A stretch of DNA of 64,000 nucleotides from Verrucomicrobiota bacterium (lineage in GTDB: Bacteria; Verrucomicrobiota; Verrucomicrobiia; Chthoniobacterales; UBA10450): assembly GCA_003221195.1 (NCBI GenBank), contig QHQO01000020.1:17977-81976 (forward strand), given 5' to 3'. Within the stretch, counting starts at the first letter, position 1; the number at the start of each line of letters is the position of its first letter. The translations under genes were made by a program, and so were the position numbers. The notes beneath the pieces are model-generated. The model ran no database searches. It was not told the DNA's origin and worked only from the letters and a program-made list of their open reading frames with translations. This document shows, piece after piece, positions 19,102 through 29,629 of the stretch.

Positions 19102-21054
19102 TCAAATTTGAAATTCTCCTGATTGTTTGCTCAGAATCGACAATACAGCATTGGCAACTTCCTGGACGCCCACTGCCTTCATGCAGCGAAAATCAATCGG
19201 GCATTCGCGCAAAAAGCAGGGGCTGCATTCGACATGATGTCGCAAGACGATGTGACCATCGCCGAGTGGGCCAGTGAGACGGGGTTCTGTTGAGCCGAAG
19301 ATGCCGACGACTGGCACACCCAACAATGCAGCGAGATGCATCGCGCCAGTATCGTTCGTAAGCAATAAACAGCATTCGCGCAGCTCGTCGATCAGTTGCT
19401 CGAGCGTCGTCTGGCCGACTCGATTCACGCAGTGATCACCAAGGGCGGCCGCGATCTCGGCACCAACCGCGGCGTCGCGTGGCGTTCCAAGCAGAATCCA
19501 TCGGGCGGACGATTGCGCGCTGATTTTTTCGGCCGCCTCGGCGAATCGCTTCGGTAACCAACGTTTGGCGGGACCGTATTCGGCACCCGGGCAAAGACCG
19601 ATTTTGATCGGTTGGCGGTTGATGGCCATTTGGACATTAGATGTCGAACGTAGAACACCTGCTCGCGAACTATGGGAGTCGAATGTGTCTGCGCCGCATT
19701 CGCGCGCGATACGGAGAAAACGGAGCGAATGATGTTCAGGCGGGCCTGGCTTTCTTGGGACCGGCACAATTTGGTTAAGCAACCAGCGTCGCGAATGGCC
19801 GCGGTAACCAACTCTGCGCGGAATTCTGGTCAACCACGACTCCAAAGCAGCCCGTACCGAATTTGGAAAAAGGATCGCCACATCAAAAGACGGTTCTCGC
19901 CGAAGCAACCGGACAGATGAAAAGAGTTGGGGTCCTAGCATAACAATGATCGCGTCCACTTCAGGAACCAGCTTCCACATTGGCGCAATCTTCTCCGGGG
20001 CTGCGACCGTAACGCGCGCGTCGGGCCGTCCACTCTTTATTGCGCGAACTGCGGACACGCTCATCGCAGCATCACCCAGCCAATTACTTGAACGAATGAG
20101 AATTTGAAATGGCTTTAGGTCCTGAGGTGAAACGCCCGGTGGCAGATGGACGCCGCGTTTATACTGCGCGAGAAGGAAATTGGGCTGGGGCGTCTTCCAG
20201 CGATTGTGCACCCAAAACCAATCTTCCGGTGCGACGCGAATTTGTTGTTCGATGATCTGATTTATTTCTGCCGTGAGCGTGGCAACGGAGGCATCTGCCT
20301 TGGGCGGATCAAAGCGCTCGGTGAAAACCACGCGCCAACGCGCCAGACCCGTCGTGTAAACGCCTGCGGCGATTAGCGCCGCTCTGGTCCTCTTGGCAAG
20401 CAACGCGGGCAGGGGCGAAGTGGACGCCAGCTTTCCGAAGAAAGGTGTCCACAGTCCGTGATCGCCAGCATGTTGGTCGGACAAAACACCGACGCCGCCG
20501 CCGGAACGCAGCAGGTCGATCACCGGTTGAAATCCTTGCTGGCGATCGAATAATTCCAAGCCGGTTTGGCCACGTGTCCGGCGCACGTGCGCGTCAATGA
20601 AGCGGTTACCAAGCTTCTGATAGACGCTCGCATTGCGCACGTAACCGACGAACTTCGGCATCAATTGCGCAAACAATTCCCATGTTCCAAGATGACTCAA
20701 AACAAGCACTACCGGAACACCCGCGCGAAATTCTCGATCCATCGCCTCGATATTATCCACCTTGACCCGCTGCAGGATTTTTTCGGGCGGCATTGCGGTG
20801 AGTTTAACACTACAGAGAAGATTAGCGCCGAGTCGTTGGAAATGGCGGCGGACGAGGCGACGCATTTCTTGCGAGGTTTTTTCATTGGTAAACGCAATAG
20901 CAACGTTGCGTTTTGCCAGGCTGCGATATTTCCCGGACAAAAGCCATGCACAAAAACCGAGGAACTCCCCGGCGACAAAGAGAACCGGTAATGGTAGGCC
21001 GGCGGCGATTGCCGACCCCGCGCGGTAGAGAAGATAGACTACGAAATCGAGCAT
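19102..21054 (-). CDS. Fusion: LpxL/HtrB-like lipid A acyltransferase + WaaF-like ADP-heptose:LPS heptosyltransferase
   Basis: ORF 19102..21219 (likely start MLDFVVYLLYRAG at 21054). N-half has LSHLGTWELF, SDQHAGDHGLWTPFFGKLASTSPLPALLAKRT, PEDWFWVHNRWKT; C-half has IRSSNWLGDAAMSVSAVRAIK, GLCPGAEYGPAKRWLPKRFAE, NDTGAMHLAALLGVPVVGIFGSTEP. Confidence 0.9.
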   Translation of the reverse strand: MLDFVVYLLYRAGSAIAAGLPLPVLFVAGEFLGFCAWLLSGKYRSLAKRNVAIAFTNEKTSQEMRRLVRRHFQRLGANLLCSVKLTAMPPEKILQRVKVDNIEAMDREFRAGVPVVLVLSHLGTWELFAQLMPKFVGYVRNASVYQKLGNRFIDAHVRRTRGQTGLELFDRQQGFQPVIDLLRSGGGVGVLSDQHAGDHGLWTPFFGKLASTSPLPALLAKRTRAALIAAGVYTTGLARWRVVFTERFDPPKADASVATLTAEINQIIEQQIRVAPEDWFWVHNRWKTPQPNFLLAQYKRGVHLPPGVSPQDLKPFQILIRSSNWLGDAAMSVSAVRAIKSGRPDARVTVAAPEKIAPMWKLVPEVDAIIVMLGPQLFSSVRLLRREPSFDVAILFPNSVRAALESWLTRIPRRVGYRGHSRRWLLNQIVPVPRKPGPPEHHSLRFLRIARECGADTFDSHSSRAGVLRSTSNVQMAINRQPIKIGLCPGAEYGPAKRWLPKRFAEAAEKISAQSSARWILLGTPRDAAVGAEIAAALGDHCVNRVGQTTLEQLIDELRECCLLLTNDTGAMHLAALLGVPVVGIFGSTEPRLTGPLGDGHIVLRHHVECSPCFLRECPIDFRCMKAVGVQEVANAVLSILSKQSGEFQI

Positions 21055-21133
21055 TGCAGGACGAGCGGTATCTTGGGGCGGCGCGGCAGGGTAGATTTGC
21101 CTGTGGCTGCCTTCAACCAATATAATATCCCCG

Positions 21134-23542
21134 GTGTCGCCATCGCCTTTCCACTCCACCAATGCCGATTTCGTTCGCGTTATGTCGCGAAAGTTCGCAG
21201 GTGGCCGATTCCTTGTCATCGGCGCGAGCGCTCAGGAAGTTGGCCGTCAGTTTGCTGAAGCGAAAAGAGAAGTCTCCGTCGTGTTGTCTCCCAGTGACCT
21301 GGCGACAAAGCTGGGGCCGGGTGAGGCCACGGCGCACTTTGAAACCGCAGTTTGGTTTTATTCCTCTGGAGAAAACGATGATAATCGCATAGCGGAAGCG
21401 CTCTCGCGTTGCGCGGACAGGATTGTGCTCCTTCCCGGGCCCGGCGCTGAAGCTGCCAGGCGGCGTCCGCAACTCGTTCAGTGTTTCGAGCGCTTTGGAC
21501 TACTGCCGGATTACGAATGCGACCTAATGGAATTAGATCCGGGAGCCCTATGTCTTCGACGCCAACCGAGTGTACCGCCCGGCGCGCTAACGCCGGTCGT
21601 GGAGGTGGCTTTTGCCAGACTCAACAAAGCGCTGAGCGACTTGAAGGGATCATTTCAAATCCGTTGCTCTGAACTGGAAGGGGCGCACCGTCATATCGCT
21701 GCGCTGGAGGAGAAACTGCTCAAGCTCAAAGAATACCGGCGCGAATTGAAATTGCTAAACGAGCAGAAACGGACCATGCGGAAATCGCCGGAGCGCCGCG
21801 TGGGCCAGGTATTGCTCACGCCATATCGTCTTCCGGAAAAACTGGCAAAAACGGTTTGGAAAAAGCTCCGTCGACCCGCGCGAGAAAGTCGACGATCCGT
21901 CGCCCCAAGCGAATATCAGGAATGGTTCGAGCGGCATCGCGCAACTGCGCGCGACCTTGAGCGAATGCGAAATGAATCGCGTGCGTTTGCTTCGAAGCCG
22001 CTAATTAGCGTAATCATGCCAGTCTTCGACACACCTGTGCAGCGGCTTCAGGAAGCGATTGAATCAGTGCTCGCGCAGGTATACGAAAACTGGGAGCTCG
22101 TGTTAAGCGACGATGGATCGAGCGACGCCGAGTTGCTCCAAGCGCTGCCTCTGCTGGCCGCTCGCGATCGGCGTATCATCCTGAAAAGCCTCGGAAAACA
22201 TGAAGGCATTTCAGCGGCACTGAATCAAGCGTTAACGCTCGCTAGCGGGGAGTGGGTCGCTTTTCTCGATCATGATGACGTCATCGAACCCGATGCGGTT
22301 TTCCAGATTGTGAAACTTTTGCAGACCCATCCGGATGCCGATCTGATTTATTCCGATGAAGACAAGCTCGGCGAAGACGGCGTCGAGACTCCTTTATTTA
22401 AGCCAGATTGGTCGCCCGATTTTTTCCTTTCTTACAATTACGTTGGCCATTTAACCGCAGTGCGACGCGACATCGTGCAGCAGGCTGGCGGTTTCCTTTC
22501 ACAATTCGATAGCGCCCAGGATTACGACCTCTTCTTTCGCGTGATCGAGCAGACCAGGCGAATTCATCACATCCCCCGGGTCCTGTATCATTGGCGGCGC
22601 TCGGAGAGCTCCAGTGCGATCAGCGTTCGTCAAAAGCCCGAACAACTCGAGGCGTCGCGGCTTGCGATTGAAGCTCATCTGAAACGCCGCGGCGAGTCGG
22701 CTCATGTGGGTGTGGACTGGCGCACCCACGCCTTCTGCGTCAGGCGCCGGCTGTTGGAAGCGAAGAAAATTTCGGTCATTGTTTCAACTTGCCACGGCTT
22801 CGAGTTGCTCGCGCGATGCATCGAAACCCTGACGAACAGAACAAGTTATCCGAATTATGAAATTGTGATCGTTAACCACGATGAGTTCCATGGCGCGTCA
22901 GCTTTTCCCTCGCATTTTCCATATCGTACCGCGCGTTTCTCAGGCGAGGCCAATGATTCCGCGTTAAAAAATTTCGTGGTAAATCAAACAAACGACCCAT
23001 GGATTCTTTTCCTGGGTGAAGGAATCGAACCGATCGAACCGGACTGGCTGACCATCATGGCCGAGCACGTCCAACGGCCAGAAGTCGGCGTCGTAGGCGG
23101 GCGATTGCTGAATCCGAACGCTACGGTTGAACACGCGGGGATGGTTGTGGGTGTGAATAAGACTGCGCAACCGGCTTTTCACGGTTTTCCGGCAGAACAT
23201 CCTGGTGCGAATCGCCAATTGCAGGTGACTCGAAACTGCAGCGGCGTTTCGAGCGCGTGTATGCTCACGCGGCGTGACGTTTTTCAGGAAGCGGGCGGGT
23301 TCGATGAAAGCTTGGAAGGGGCACTCGCCGATGTCGATCTTTGCCTTAAACTGCGTCAAGCTGGCTATTTAATTGTTTACACTCCGTTCGCAAAACTTTG
23401 CTGGCATCGAGCGCCATCCCATCAGGTCGACATGAAGGGTGAAGCGATTATGCGCGAGCGTTGGGCTGGCGTTTTGCGGCGTGACCCCTATTACAATCCA
23501 AATCTTTCTCGCGAACGAGCCGATTTCTCGCTAGGCAAATAA
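21134..23542 (+). CDS. Family 2 glycosyltransferase with two GT-A domains
   Basis: 802-aa ORF (alternative start 21182). ISVIMPVFDTPVQRLQEAIESVLAQVYENWELVLSDDGSSD and a second module ISVIVSTCHGFELLARCIETLTNRTSYPNYEIVIVN. Confidence 0.9.
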   Translation: MSPSPFHSTNADFVRVMSRKFAGGRFLVIGASAQEVGRQFAEAKREVSVVLSPSDLATKLGPGEATAHFETAVWFYSSGENDDNRIAEALSRCADRIVLLPGPGAEAARRRPQLVQCFERFGLLPDYECDLMELDPGALCLRRQPSVPPGALTPVVEVAFARLNKALSDLKGSFQIRCSELEGAHRHIAALEEKLLKLKEYRRELKLLNEQKRTMRKSPERRVGQVLLTPYRLPEKLAKTVWKKLRRPARESRRSVAPSEYQEWFERHRATARDLERMRNESRAFASKPLISVIMPVFDTPVQRLQEAIESVLAQVYENWELVLSDDGSSDAELLQALPLLAARDRRIILKSLGKHEGISAALNQALTLASGEWVAFLDHDDVIEPDAVFQIVKLLQTHPDADLIYSDEDKLGEDGVETPLFKPDWSPDFFLSYNYVGHLTAVRRDIVQQAGGFLSQFDSAQDYDLFFRVIEQTRRIHHIPRVLYHWRRSESSSAISVRQKPEQLEASRLAIEAHLKRRGESAHVGVDWRTHAFCVRRRLLEAKKISVIVSTCHGFELLARCIETLTNRTSYPNYEIVIVNHDEFHGASAFPSHFPYRTARFSGEANDSALKNFVVNQTNDPWILFLGEGIEPIEPDWLTIMAEHVQRPEVGVVGGRLLNPNATVEHAGMVVGVNKTAQPAFHGFPAEHPGANRQLQVTRNCSGVSSACMLTRRDVFQEAGGFDESLEGALADVDLCLKLRQAGYLIVYTPFAKLCWHRAPSHQVDMKGEAIMRERWAGVLRRDPYYNPNLSRERADFSLGK

Positions 23543-23560
23543 ATCATTGGCTAAAGTGAA

Positions 23561-24307
23561 ATGAGCAAGCACGAAGAAAATCTTTGGCAAGGTATCGACT
23601 CTGGGGCGCGAGGGAACCTAAACACCCGAGATTACCGCACGGCATCCTTCACGCAGGAGCTTTCACAACGAGGCGTGGACGCAGGCGAACTCGCCGCTGC
23701 GAATCGGAGTCAGCGCGAGATTAAGAATGCTTGGATTCCGGGCGTGGAAATTTTCGCGCGAAAAGTTTACCCGCAGCGGCACCGTGGACTTTTCGGCGAA
23801 TTTGTACGGCGCGAGGAAGGCATTCTCGCGCGGATTGGTCTCTGGCCCAAGCAATGGTCGGCTGCGCGGATGTTTTCGGGAACTGCCAAGGGTTTTCACG
23901 TGCATCCACCAACCATTCCGGAAAATAGTGATCCGGTAGATTGGTTGCGCCGCTTGTATATCGATGAGCCTGATAATTATTCAGCGCGAAGTTATGACAA
24001 CGAGCAATGGGACGTAATGTTTTTTATTCAGGGTCGCATCGAGATAATTCTGTTCGACATTCGCGCGGGACTACCGCGGCGAGTGATGCGCTTCTTTGTG
24101 GATGGCGACAATCATCGCGGCGATAACAATGTCGGTATCGTAATTCCACCGGGCGTGGCGCACGCCATTCGCGTTGAAGGCACGGAAGACGTGATCATGG
24201 TTTATGGGACGAGCACAGTTTTCCGTCCCGAATTCGAAGGTCGCGTTGCGAGTGACGTGGAAACTGCCGCGCTCCCAGAATCGTGGCAAAAATTCCTATC
24301 GCCATAG
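23561..24307 (+). CDS. Cupin-fold protein, dTDP-4-dehydrorhamnose 3,5-epimerase (RmlC)-like
   Basis: 248-aa ORF; KGFHVHPP ... DVMFFIQGRIEIILFDIR ... VGIVIPPGVAHAIRVEGTEDVIMVYG. Confidence 0.7.
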   Translation: MSKHEENLWQGIDSGARGNLNTRDYRTASFTQELSQRGVDAGELAAANRSQREIKNAWIPGVEIFARKVYPQRHRGLFGEFVRREEGILARIGLWPKQWSAARMFSGTAKGFHVHPPTIPENSDPVDWLRRLYIDEPDNYSARSYDNEQWDVMFFIQGRIEIILFDIRAGLPRRVMRFFVDGDNHRGDNNVGIVIPPGVAHAIRVEGTEDVIMVYGTSTVFRPEFEGRVASDVETAALPESWQKFLSP

Positions 24308-24365
24308 CGGCGGTCTATGATGTCGCGTTAGGCGCACGGGGGCTCATGAAGGCGCCACTATTAAA

Positions 24366-25061
24366 ATGAAACGAAGTTTCGATCCAGCTGTGCTGGAGAT
24401 GATGGATCGGGACCAGCCTCCCCCCGCCGAACTGGAACGCGATCTGGAACGTATTCGACAACTGAATCGCTGGTTCGGAAGCTATCATCTTGTATTGGGT
24501 TTTATACGCAGTTGGATCAGACCGGGCGACAAAATGCGTGTCGTCGACCTGGCAACGGGATCGGGCGATATCCCCCGATTGATTGTCGATTATGTGCGAA
24601 AGATCAGGGCCAAAGTAGAGATCGATGCGTTGGATCGGCAGCCTGCCACATTGGAAATCGCCAGAAAACTGAGCGCCGATTATCCTGAGATTTCCTACCG
24701 TGAAGCCAACATTCTCGAATGGAACCGTGTCGAATCATATGACATCACGCTTTGCACACTGGCGCTTCACCATTTCAGCAATGAAGACGCAGTGCGCCTC
24801 CTGCGCAGATGTTGCCAGGTGTCCAAAAGATTTGTCCTGGTGTCGGATTTACGACGTAGTTTTTCCCTTGTCGCAGGCATTTACGTTTTGACTACGCTGA
24901 TTTTCCGCGAGCCGATGACGCGTTACGATGCGCGGCTCTCTGCTGTTCGAGCCTTCTCCTTTTCTGAGATGCGTGATCTTGCCCTGCGGGCTGGATGGAA
25001 AAATTTCGGTCACAAGAAATTCCACTTTGCCAGGCAAGGCATTTGGCTCGAATCAACGTGA
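24366..25061 (+). CDS. Class I SAM-dependent methyltransferase
   Basis: 231-aa ORF; MRVVDLATGSGDIPRLIVDY motif I, ITLCTLALHHFSNEDAVRLLR. Confidence 0.85.
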   Translation: MKRSFDPAVLEMMDRDQPPPAELERDLERIRQLNRWFGSYHLVLGFIRSWIRPGDKMRVVDLATGSGDIPRLIVDYVRKIRAKVEIDALDRQPATLEIARKLSADYPEISYREANILEWNRVESYDITLCTLALHHFSNEDAVRLLRRCCQVSKRFVLVSDLRRSFSLVAGIYVLTTLIFREPMTRYDARLSAVRAFSFSEMRDLALRAGWKNFGHKKFHFARQGIWLEST

Positions 25062-25153
25062 CCCCATTTCTCTTCCGACCAGGAAAGCATTCGGAGGTTG
25101 TCCGGCCGTAGCTTTATGCGGAGGCTGAAAGGAATCTCTGGATATTTGATTCC

Positions 25154-26002
25154 ATGATCGACTCTGGTTCCAGGATGCGGATCATCACGACGATCGCCGA
25201 GGCGCAAGCGCAGTCGCATGCTAAATGCCGTGTAATTGTTCCCACGATGGGCGCTCTGCACAAGGCGCATGGGGAAATGGTCCGGGTCGCACGCAAGCAT
25301 GCTGGCTACGATGGCGAGGTGGCATTGAGCATATTCGTTAATCCGTTGCAGTTTGAACCTGGAAGCGATTACGAACGCTATCCACGTTTGGAAAAAACGG
25401 ACGAAGAATTTTGTCGGAATGCCGGGGTCGATCTTTTGTTCCGTCCGAGCGTTGCGGAGATGTACGCTGACGATCGCACCGTGTTTGTCGAGGAAACTTC
25501 TCTTTCAAATACATTGGAGGGCAAATCGCGACCCGGACATTTCCGCGGTGTTTGCACAGTTGTCGCGAAGTTGTTCAACATTCTTTCAGCGGACGCCGCT
25601 TTGTTCGGTGAGAAGGATTTTCAGCAACTGGTGATCGTTCGGCGTATGGTGCGCGACCTCAATTTCAAGATCAACATTATTGCAGTGCCTACGGTGCGCG
25701 AAGAAGACGGCCTGGCATTCAGCTCGCGCAATCAATATTTGAATCCTGAAGAGCGCGAGCAGGCGGCCGCTTTGCACAAGGCTTTGCTGGCTGCGGAGAA
25801 TGCCGGCAACAAATCCGCGAGAGAGATTGTCGATCTTGTTAGAAGAGTGATCAGTGAAGCGCCTCTGGGACGAATTGATTATGTGGAGCTGGTCGATGCG
25901 GAAACCTTGCGACCGATTAATACGGTCAGAACGAATTCGTTGCTCGCGGTTGCTGTGTTCTTCGGGAAAACTCGCCTGATCGACAATATCCGCTTGGGAT
26001 GA
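25154..26002 (+). CDS. panC: Pantoate--beta-alanine ligase
   Basis: 282-aa ORF; VPTMGALHKAH, FVNPLQFEPGSDYERYPR, GEKDFQQLVIVRRMVRDL, SSRNQYL. Confidence 0.96.
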   Translation: MIDSGSRMRIITTIAEAQAQSHAKCRVIVPTMGALHKAHGEMVRVARKHAGYDGEVALSIFVNPLQFEPGSDYERYPRLEKTDEEFCRNAGVDLLFRPSVAEMYADDRTVFVEETSLSNTLEGKSRPGHFRGVCTVVAKLFNILSADAALFGEKDFQQLVIVRRMVRDLNFKINIIAVPTVREEDGLAFSSRNQYLNPEEREQAAALHKALLAAENAGNKSAREIVDLVRRVISEAPLGRIDYVELVDAETLRPINTVRTNSLLAVAVFFGKTRLIDNIRLG

Positions 26003-26082
26003 AGGAATACGTCGCGACGAGACAATTCTATCTGCGTGTTTGAGCATTTAGCCCCAGCAGGCAAGATTGCTGCTTCACGGTC

Positions 26083-27675
26083 ATGAAGGAATACGATTTC
26101 GTGGTGATCGGCAGCGGTATCGCCGGCCTGAGTTTTGCATTGAAAGTGGCAATGCACGGCTCGGTGGCTGTGATGACGAAACGCAAAGGCTCCGACACAA
26201 ACACCGCTTGGGCGCAAGGCGGGATCGCCTGTGTGACGAGCGATGAAGATTCGTTTGAATTGCACGTGCATGACACGCTTGAAGCGGGAGCGGGTCTGTG
26301 TGATGAAGGAGTCGTACGCACGATTGTGACTGAGGGTCCGGAGCGTATCCGCGAGCTGACTGAGCTCGGTCTGCAGTTCGATGAACGCGAGATTTCGGGA
26401 CATCGCGAGCTTGATCTTGGCAAAGAGGGCGGTCATTCCAAGCGCCGGGTTCTGCACGTGCAAGACGTAACCGGGAAACAAATCGAAAACACCTTGTTGC
26501 GTGAACTGGGCCGACAATCTCATGTCCAGCTATTAGAAAATCACATGGCCGTGGATCTAATCACGGCAGCAAAGCTCGGGTTCGCGGCAGAAGATCGCTG
26601 TCTTGGTGTCTATGTCCTGGATGAAAAAACCGGAGAGGTAGAAACTATCCGTTCAGATCGGATCGTGCTTGCCACAGGCGGTTGCGGCAAAGTTTATCTG
26701 TACACGACGAATCCGGACGTTGCGACCGGTGACGGTGTGGCGATGGCATGGCGTGCGGGCGTAGAGATTGCAAACATGGAGTTCATCCAGTTTCATCCCA
26801 CCTGTCTTTTTCATCCACAGGCAAAATCGTTTCTCATTTCGGAGGCGGTACGCGGTGAAGGCGGAATCTTGCGCAATAACCGCGGCGAAGATTTCATGAA
26901 GCGCTACGACTCGCGCGGTTCGCTAGCGCCGCGCGATATTGTAGCACGCGCAATTGACGCGGAGATCAAGCGCTCAGGGGCCAAGTGCGTATTCTTGGAT
27001 ATCACGCATAGATCGCCGGAATTCGTTCAAGAGCGTTTCCCGCACATTTATCAGACATGTCTGCGGTTCGGGATCGATATGTCGAAGCAGGCGATTCCGG
27101 TAGTACCCGCTGCGCATTATCAATGCGGGGGAATCAAAACGAACGTGAATGGCGTGACGAGTATGCCGGGACTGTATGCGATTGGGGAGGTCGCGTGTAC
27201 TGGATTGCACGGAGCCAATCGGCTCGCGAGCAACTCGCTATTGGAAGGCCTGGTAGTGACGCATCGGGCCGCAATCACAGCCGTTCGGACCCGATCGGCT
27301 TCGAAACAAAAGATTCCGTTGCCGGAATGGAAATCGGGAAATGTGCAGGACGTCGATGAGTTGGTCGTGATTTATCATAACTGGGATGAGATCAGACGGT
27401 TGATGTGGGATTACGTCGGAATCGTCCGTACGGACAAGCGCCTCCAGCGCGCGAGCGCGCGACTGCGAAACTTGCTGCGCGAAATTCGCGAGTTCTATTG
27501 GAATTTCAAAGTATCCGTTGATCTGTTGGAGTTGCGCAATCTCGCAGCTGTCGCCTCTTTGATTGTTGATTCGGCGTTATATCGCAAAGAGAGTCGCGGG
27601 CTTCATTACACGCTGGATTATCCAGCGACGGACGATTTTCGATTCAAACGAGACACGGTGCTGAGCCGCGGCTAA
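26083..27675 (+). CDS. nadB: L-aspartate oxidase
   Basis: 530-aa ORF; FAD motif VIGSGIAGLSFALK, NTAWAQGGIA, HPTCLFHPQ, AAHYQCGGIKTNVNG, CTGLHGANRLASNSLLEGLV. Confidence 0.96.
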   Translation: MKEYDFVVIGSGIAGLSFALKVAMHGSVAVMTKRKGSDTNTAWAQGGIACVTSDEDSFELHVHDTLEAGAGLCDEGVVRTIVTEGPERIRELTELGLQFDEREISGHRELDLGKEGGHSKRRVLHVQDVTGKQIENTLLRELGRQSHVQLLENHMAVDLITAAKLGFAAEDRCLGVYVLDEKTGEVETIRSDRIVLATGGCGKVYLYTTNPDVATGDGVAMAWRAGVEIANMEFIQFHPTCLFHPQAKSFLISEAVRGEGGILRNNRGEDFMKRYDSRGSLAPRDIVARAIDAEIKRSGAKCVFLDITHRSPEFVQERFPHIYQTCLRFGIDMSKQAIPVVPAAHYQCGGIKTNVNGVTSMPGLYAIGEVACTGLHGANRLASNSLLEGLVVTHRAAITAVRTRSASKQKIPLPEWKSGNVQDVDELVVIYHNWDEIRRLMWDYVGIVRTDKRLQRASARLRNLLREIREFYWNFKVSVDLLELRNLAAVASLIVDSALYRKESRGLHYTLDYPATDDFRFKRDTVLSRG

Positions 27676-27821
27676 TCTGTAGTTGGAATCGTCGATGCCG
27701 GTTTTTCTGAATTAAGCGCCTCGCCCGCGTGCTGGGATCATACAACATCATTGGCGTGTCGGATCCGAATTTCGGCTTGCCTAAGCGTTGGGAATCGGGT
27801 AGAGGGTGGCGGCGTTTGCTA

Positions 27822-28655
27822 ATGAGGAGACTTCTTGCGGCTTGTTTGAGTCTGGGGATTGCTTGCGCGGCTAAAGCCGATGAACAATCCACTTCCCCCT
27901 ATGCGACGGCGGCCGACTTTGCGAAGTACGCAATGAAGCTGCGGGAGCAGGCGCTGCTCAAAGTAGAACCGCAGGTCTTTATCCCGACCAGCTCGCGTCC
28001 TGCGGTGCAGCGTTATCCTTGGAAGACCAATATCGTGACCACGGTATTCTGGGTCGGGGAACAAGCGGGAGGCAATAACCCCGTCCCGAACTACAGAAGT
28101 TCATGGGACGCGAACTGGACGAACAACTACGGCGGCTTCGACAATCCAGATTCGTCGGCGCGACGAAGCTACATTCCGATTGCATTCATACCGCGACAAA
28201 ATCCCTTCTACTGTGCCTTGCCGTACAACGATGTGACGCACGGTCAGTTCAAGCCGGAAGCGCCACTGGTGATTCCCTGGTTTAAGCAAGCCTACACGGG
28301 ACCGGGACAGTCAGTCTGCTGGCACCGATGGCTCGCCATTCGCAAGGGCAATCGCACCTGTTATGCCCAATGGGAGGACTGCGGCCCGTTTCGCACAGAC
28401 CATTTTCAGTACGTCTTTGGAAATGAGCGTCCCAAACCAAACCTGAATCACGGTGCTGGGCTGGATGTTTCACCGGCCGTGCGCGATTACCTGGGACTGG
28501 CGCCAACCGACGTGACCGATTGGCAATTCGTCGAAGTTCGTGACGTGCCATCGGGGCCGTGGCGGAGCTACGGCGAAAATAACCACTTTGTCATCGCGCG
28601 TCGTCAGAACGAGCAGCGGATGGCAGACCGCGGCCTTGGCGCCGCGAAGAAGTAG
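27822..28655 (+). CDS. Secreted hypothetical protein, possible double-psi beta-barrel (DPBB) fold
   Basis: ORF 27729..28655; start at 27822 gives a signal peptide (MRRLLAACLSLGIACAAKADEQ). WEDCGPFRTDHFQYVFG ... GLDVSPAVRDYLGLAPTDVTDWQFVEV resembles RlpA/DPBB DCGPF...DLS patterns. Confidence 0.5.
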   Translation: MRRLLAACLSLGIACAAKADEQSTSPYATAADFAKYAMKLREQALLKVEPQVFIPTSSRPAVQRYPWKTNIVTTVFWVGEQAGGNNPVPNYRSSWDANWTNNYGGFDNPDSSARRSYIPIAFIPRQNPFYCALPYNDVTHGQFKPEAPLVIPWFKQAYTGPGQSVCWHRWLAIRKGNRTCYAQWEDCGPFRTDHFQYVFGNERPKPNLNHGAGLDVSPAVRDYLGLAPTDVTDWQFVEVRDVPSGPWRSYGENNHFVIARRQNEQRMADRGLGAAKK

Positions 28656-28672
28656 GCGTATTAAACGAAAGT

Positions 28673-29503
28673 CTAACCGCCTGGCGAAGACGCTGGCGAG
28701 GGAGTCGGAGAAGGGGATTCAGTAGCGCTCGCTGGAACAGTTCCGCCCGGCTGCGGACTCGGATGGGAGGGTCGAGCCGCCGCCATGCGAATCAATTCCG
28801 ATACCGTGACGAATTTGAACCCTTTTGTCTCGAGCTCATCGAAAGTGGAAGGCATTGCTTCGATCGTCCCCGGGTGAATGTCGTGAGATAAAACGATCGA
28901 GCCGGGCCGCGTCTCCTTAAGAATGCGAGCGCGGACCACAGCCGGGCCGGGCCGTTTCCAGTCATATGGATCGACATCCCAAAGAATGATGTCGTAACCG
29001 AATTCATCGTGAATCCAGCGTTTCTCGCGGGCCGTGATCGATCCATAAGGCGGCCGCAGCAACGTGGGCCGCTTGCCCGTGGCGTTCTTAATTGCATCAT
29101 CGGTTTGTTGTAGTTGGCGGCGGACGTTTTCGTCCGACATCTTACCAAAATTGGGATGCGACCAACTATGGTTCGCAATTTCATGACCTTCCTGCGCCGC
29201 CCGCGCAACGATCTCAGGATGTTCCGCGACGTTTTCGCCGATCACGAAGAACGTTGCCTTGATGTGGTGCGCAGCCAGCAAATCGAGTAATTTTGGGGTC
29301 AGCGTCGCGCTCGGTCCGTCGTCAAAGGTCATCGCGATATAGGGCCCATCGACATGGACCGAGTTGAATGTAATGCCCGGTTCCTCCGGCGTGGCTCGAG
29401 TCTCTCGCGTTGCACTTCGCTTTGCTGGCGTGGGTTCCGCTTCAAGCCCAAGGCTGAAGCTTAATATGGCGAAACAAAAGAACAGCAAACGATAAGCGGA
29501 CAT
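28673..29503 (-). CDS. Polysaccharide deacetylase (NodB domain), secreted
   Basis: 276-aa ORF; TFDDGPSATLTPKLLDLLAAHHIKATFFVIGENV ... ANHSWSHPNF, RPPYGSI, LSHDIHPGT. Confidence 0.93.
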   Translation of the reverse strand: MSAYRLLFFCFAILSFSLGLEAEPTPAKRSATRETRATPEEPGITFNSVHVDGPYIAMTFDDGPSATLTPKLLDLLAAHHIKATFFVIGENVAEHPEIVARAAQEGHEIANHSWSHPNFGKMSDENVRRQLQQTDDAIKNATGKRPTLLRPPYGSITAREKRWIHDEFGYDIILWDVDPYDWKRPGPAVVRARILKETRPGSIVLSHDIHPGTIEAMPSTFDELETKGFKFVTVSELIRMAAARPSHPSPQPGGTVPASATESPSPTPSPASSPGG

Positions 29504-29629
29504 AAGTAGGAGCTTGGCGAAGGTGAACGCGTATCTGGCAGAGGCTAACAGTTACGCAAGGCGCTGCTCCCTCCCTTGCACGAGAGCGAAAACCCGCCGA
29601 TTTTATTTGCGGCAGAAAACAAGGCCCAT

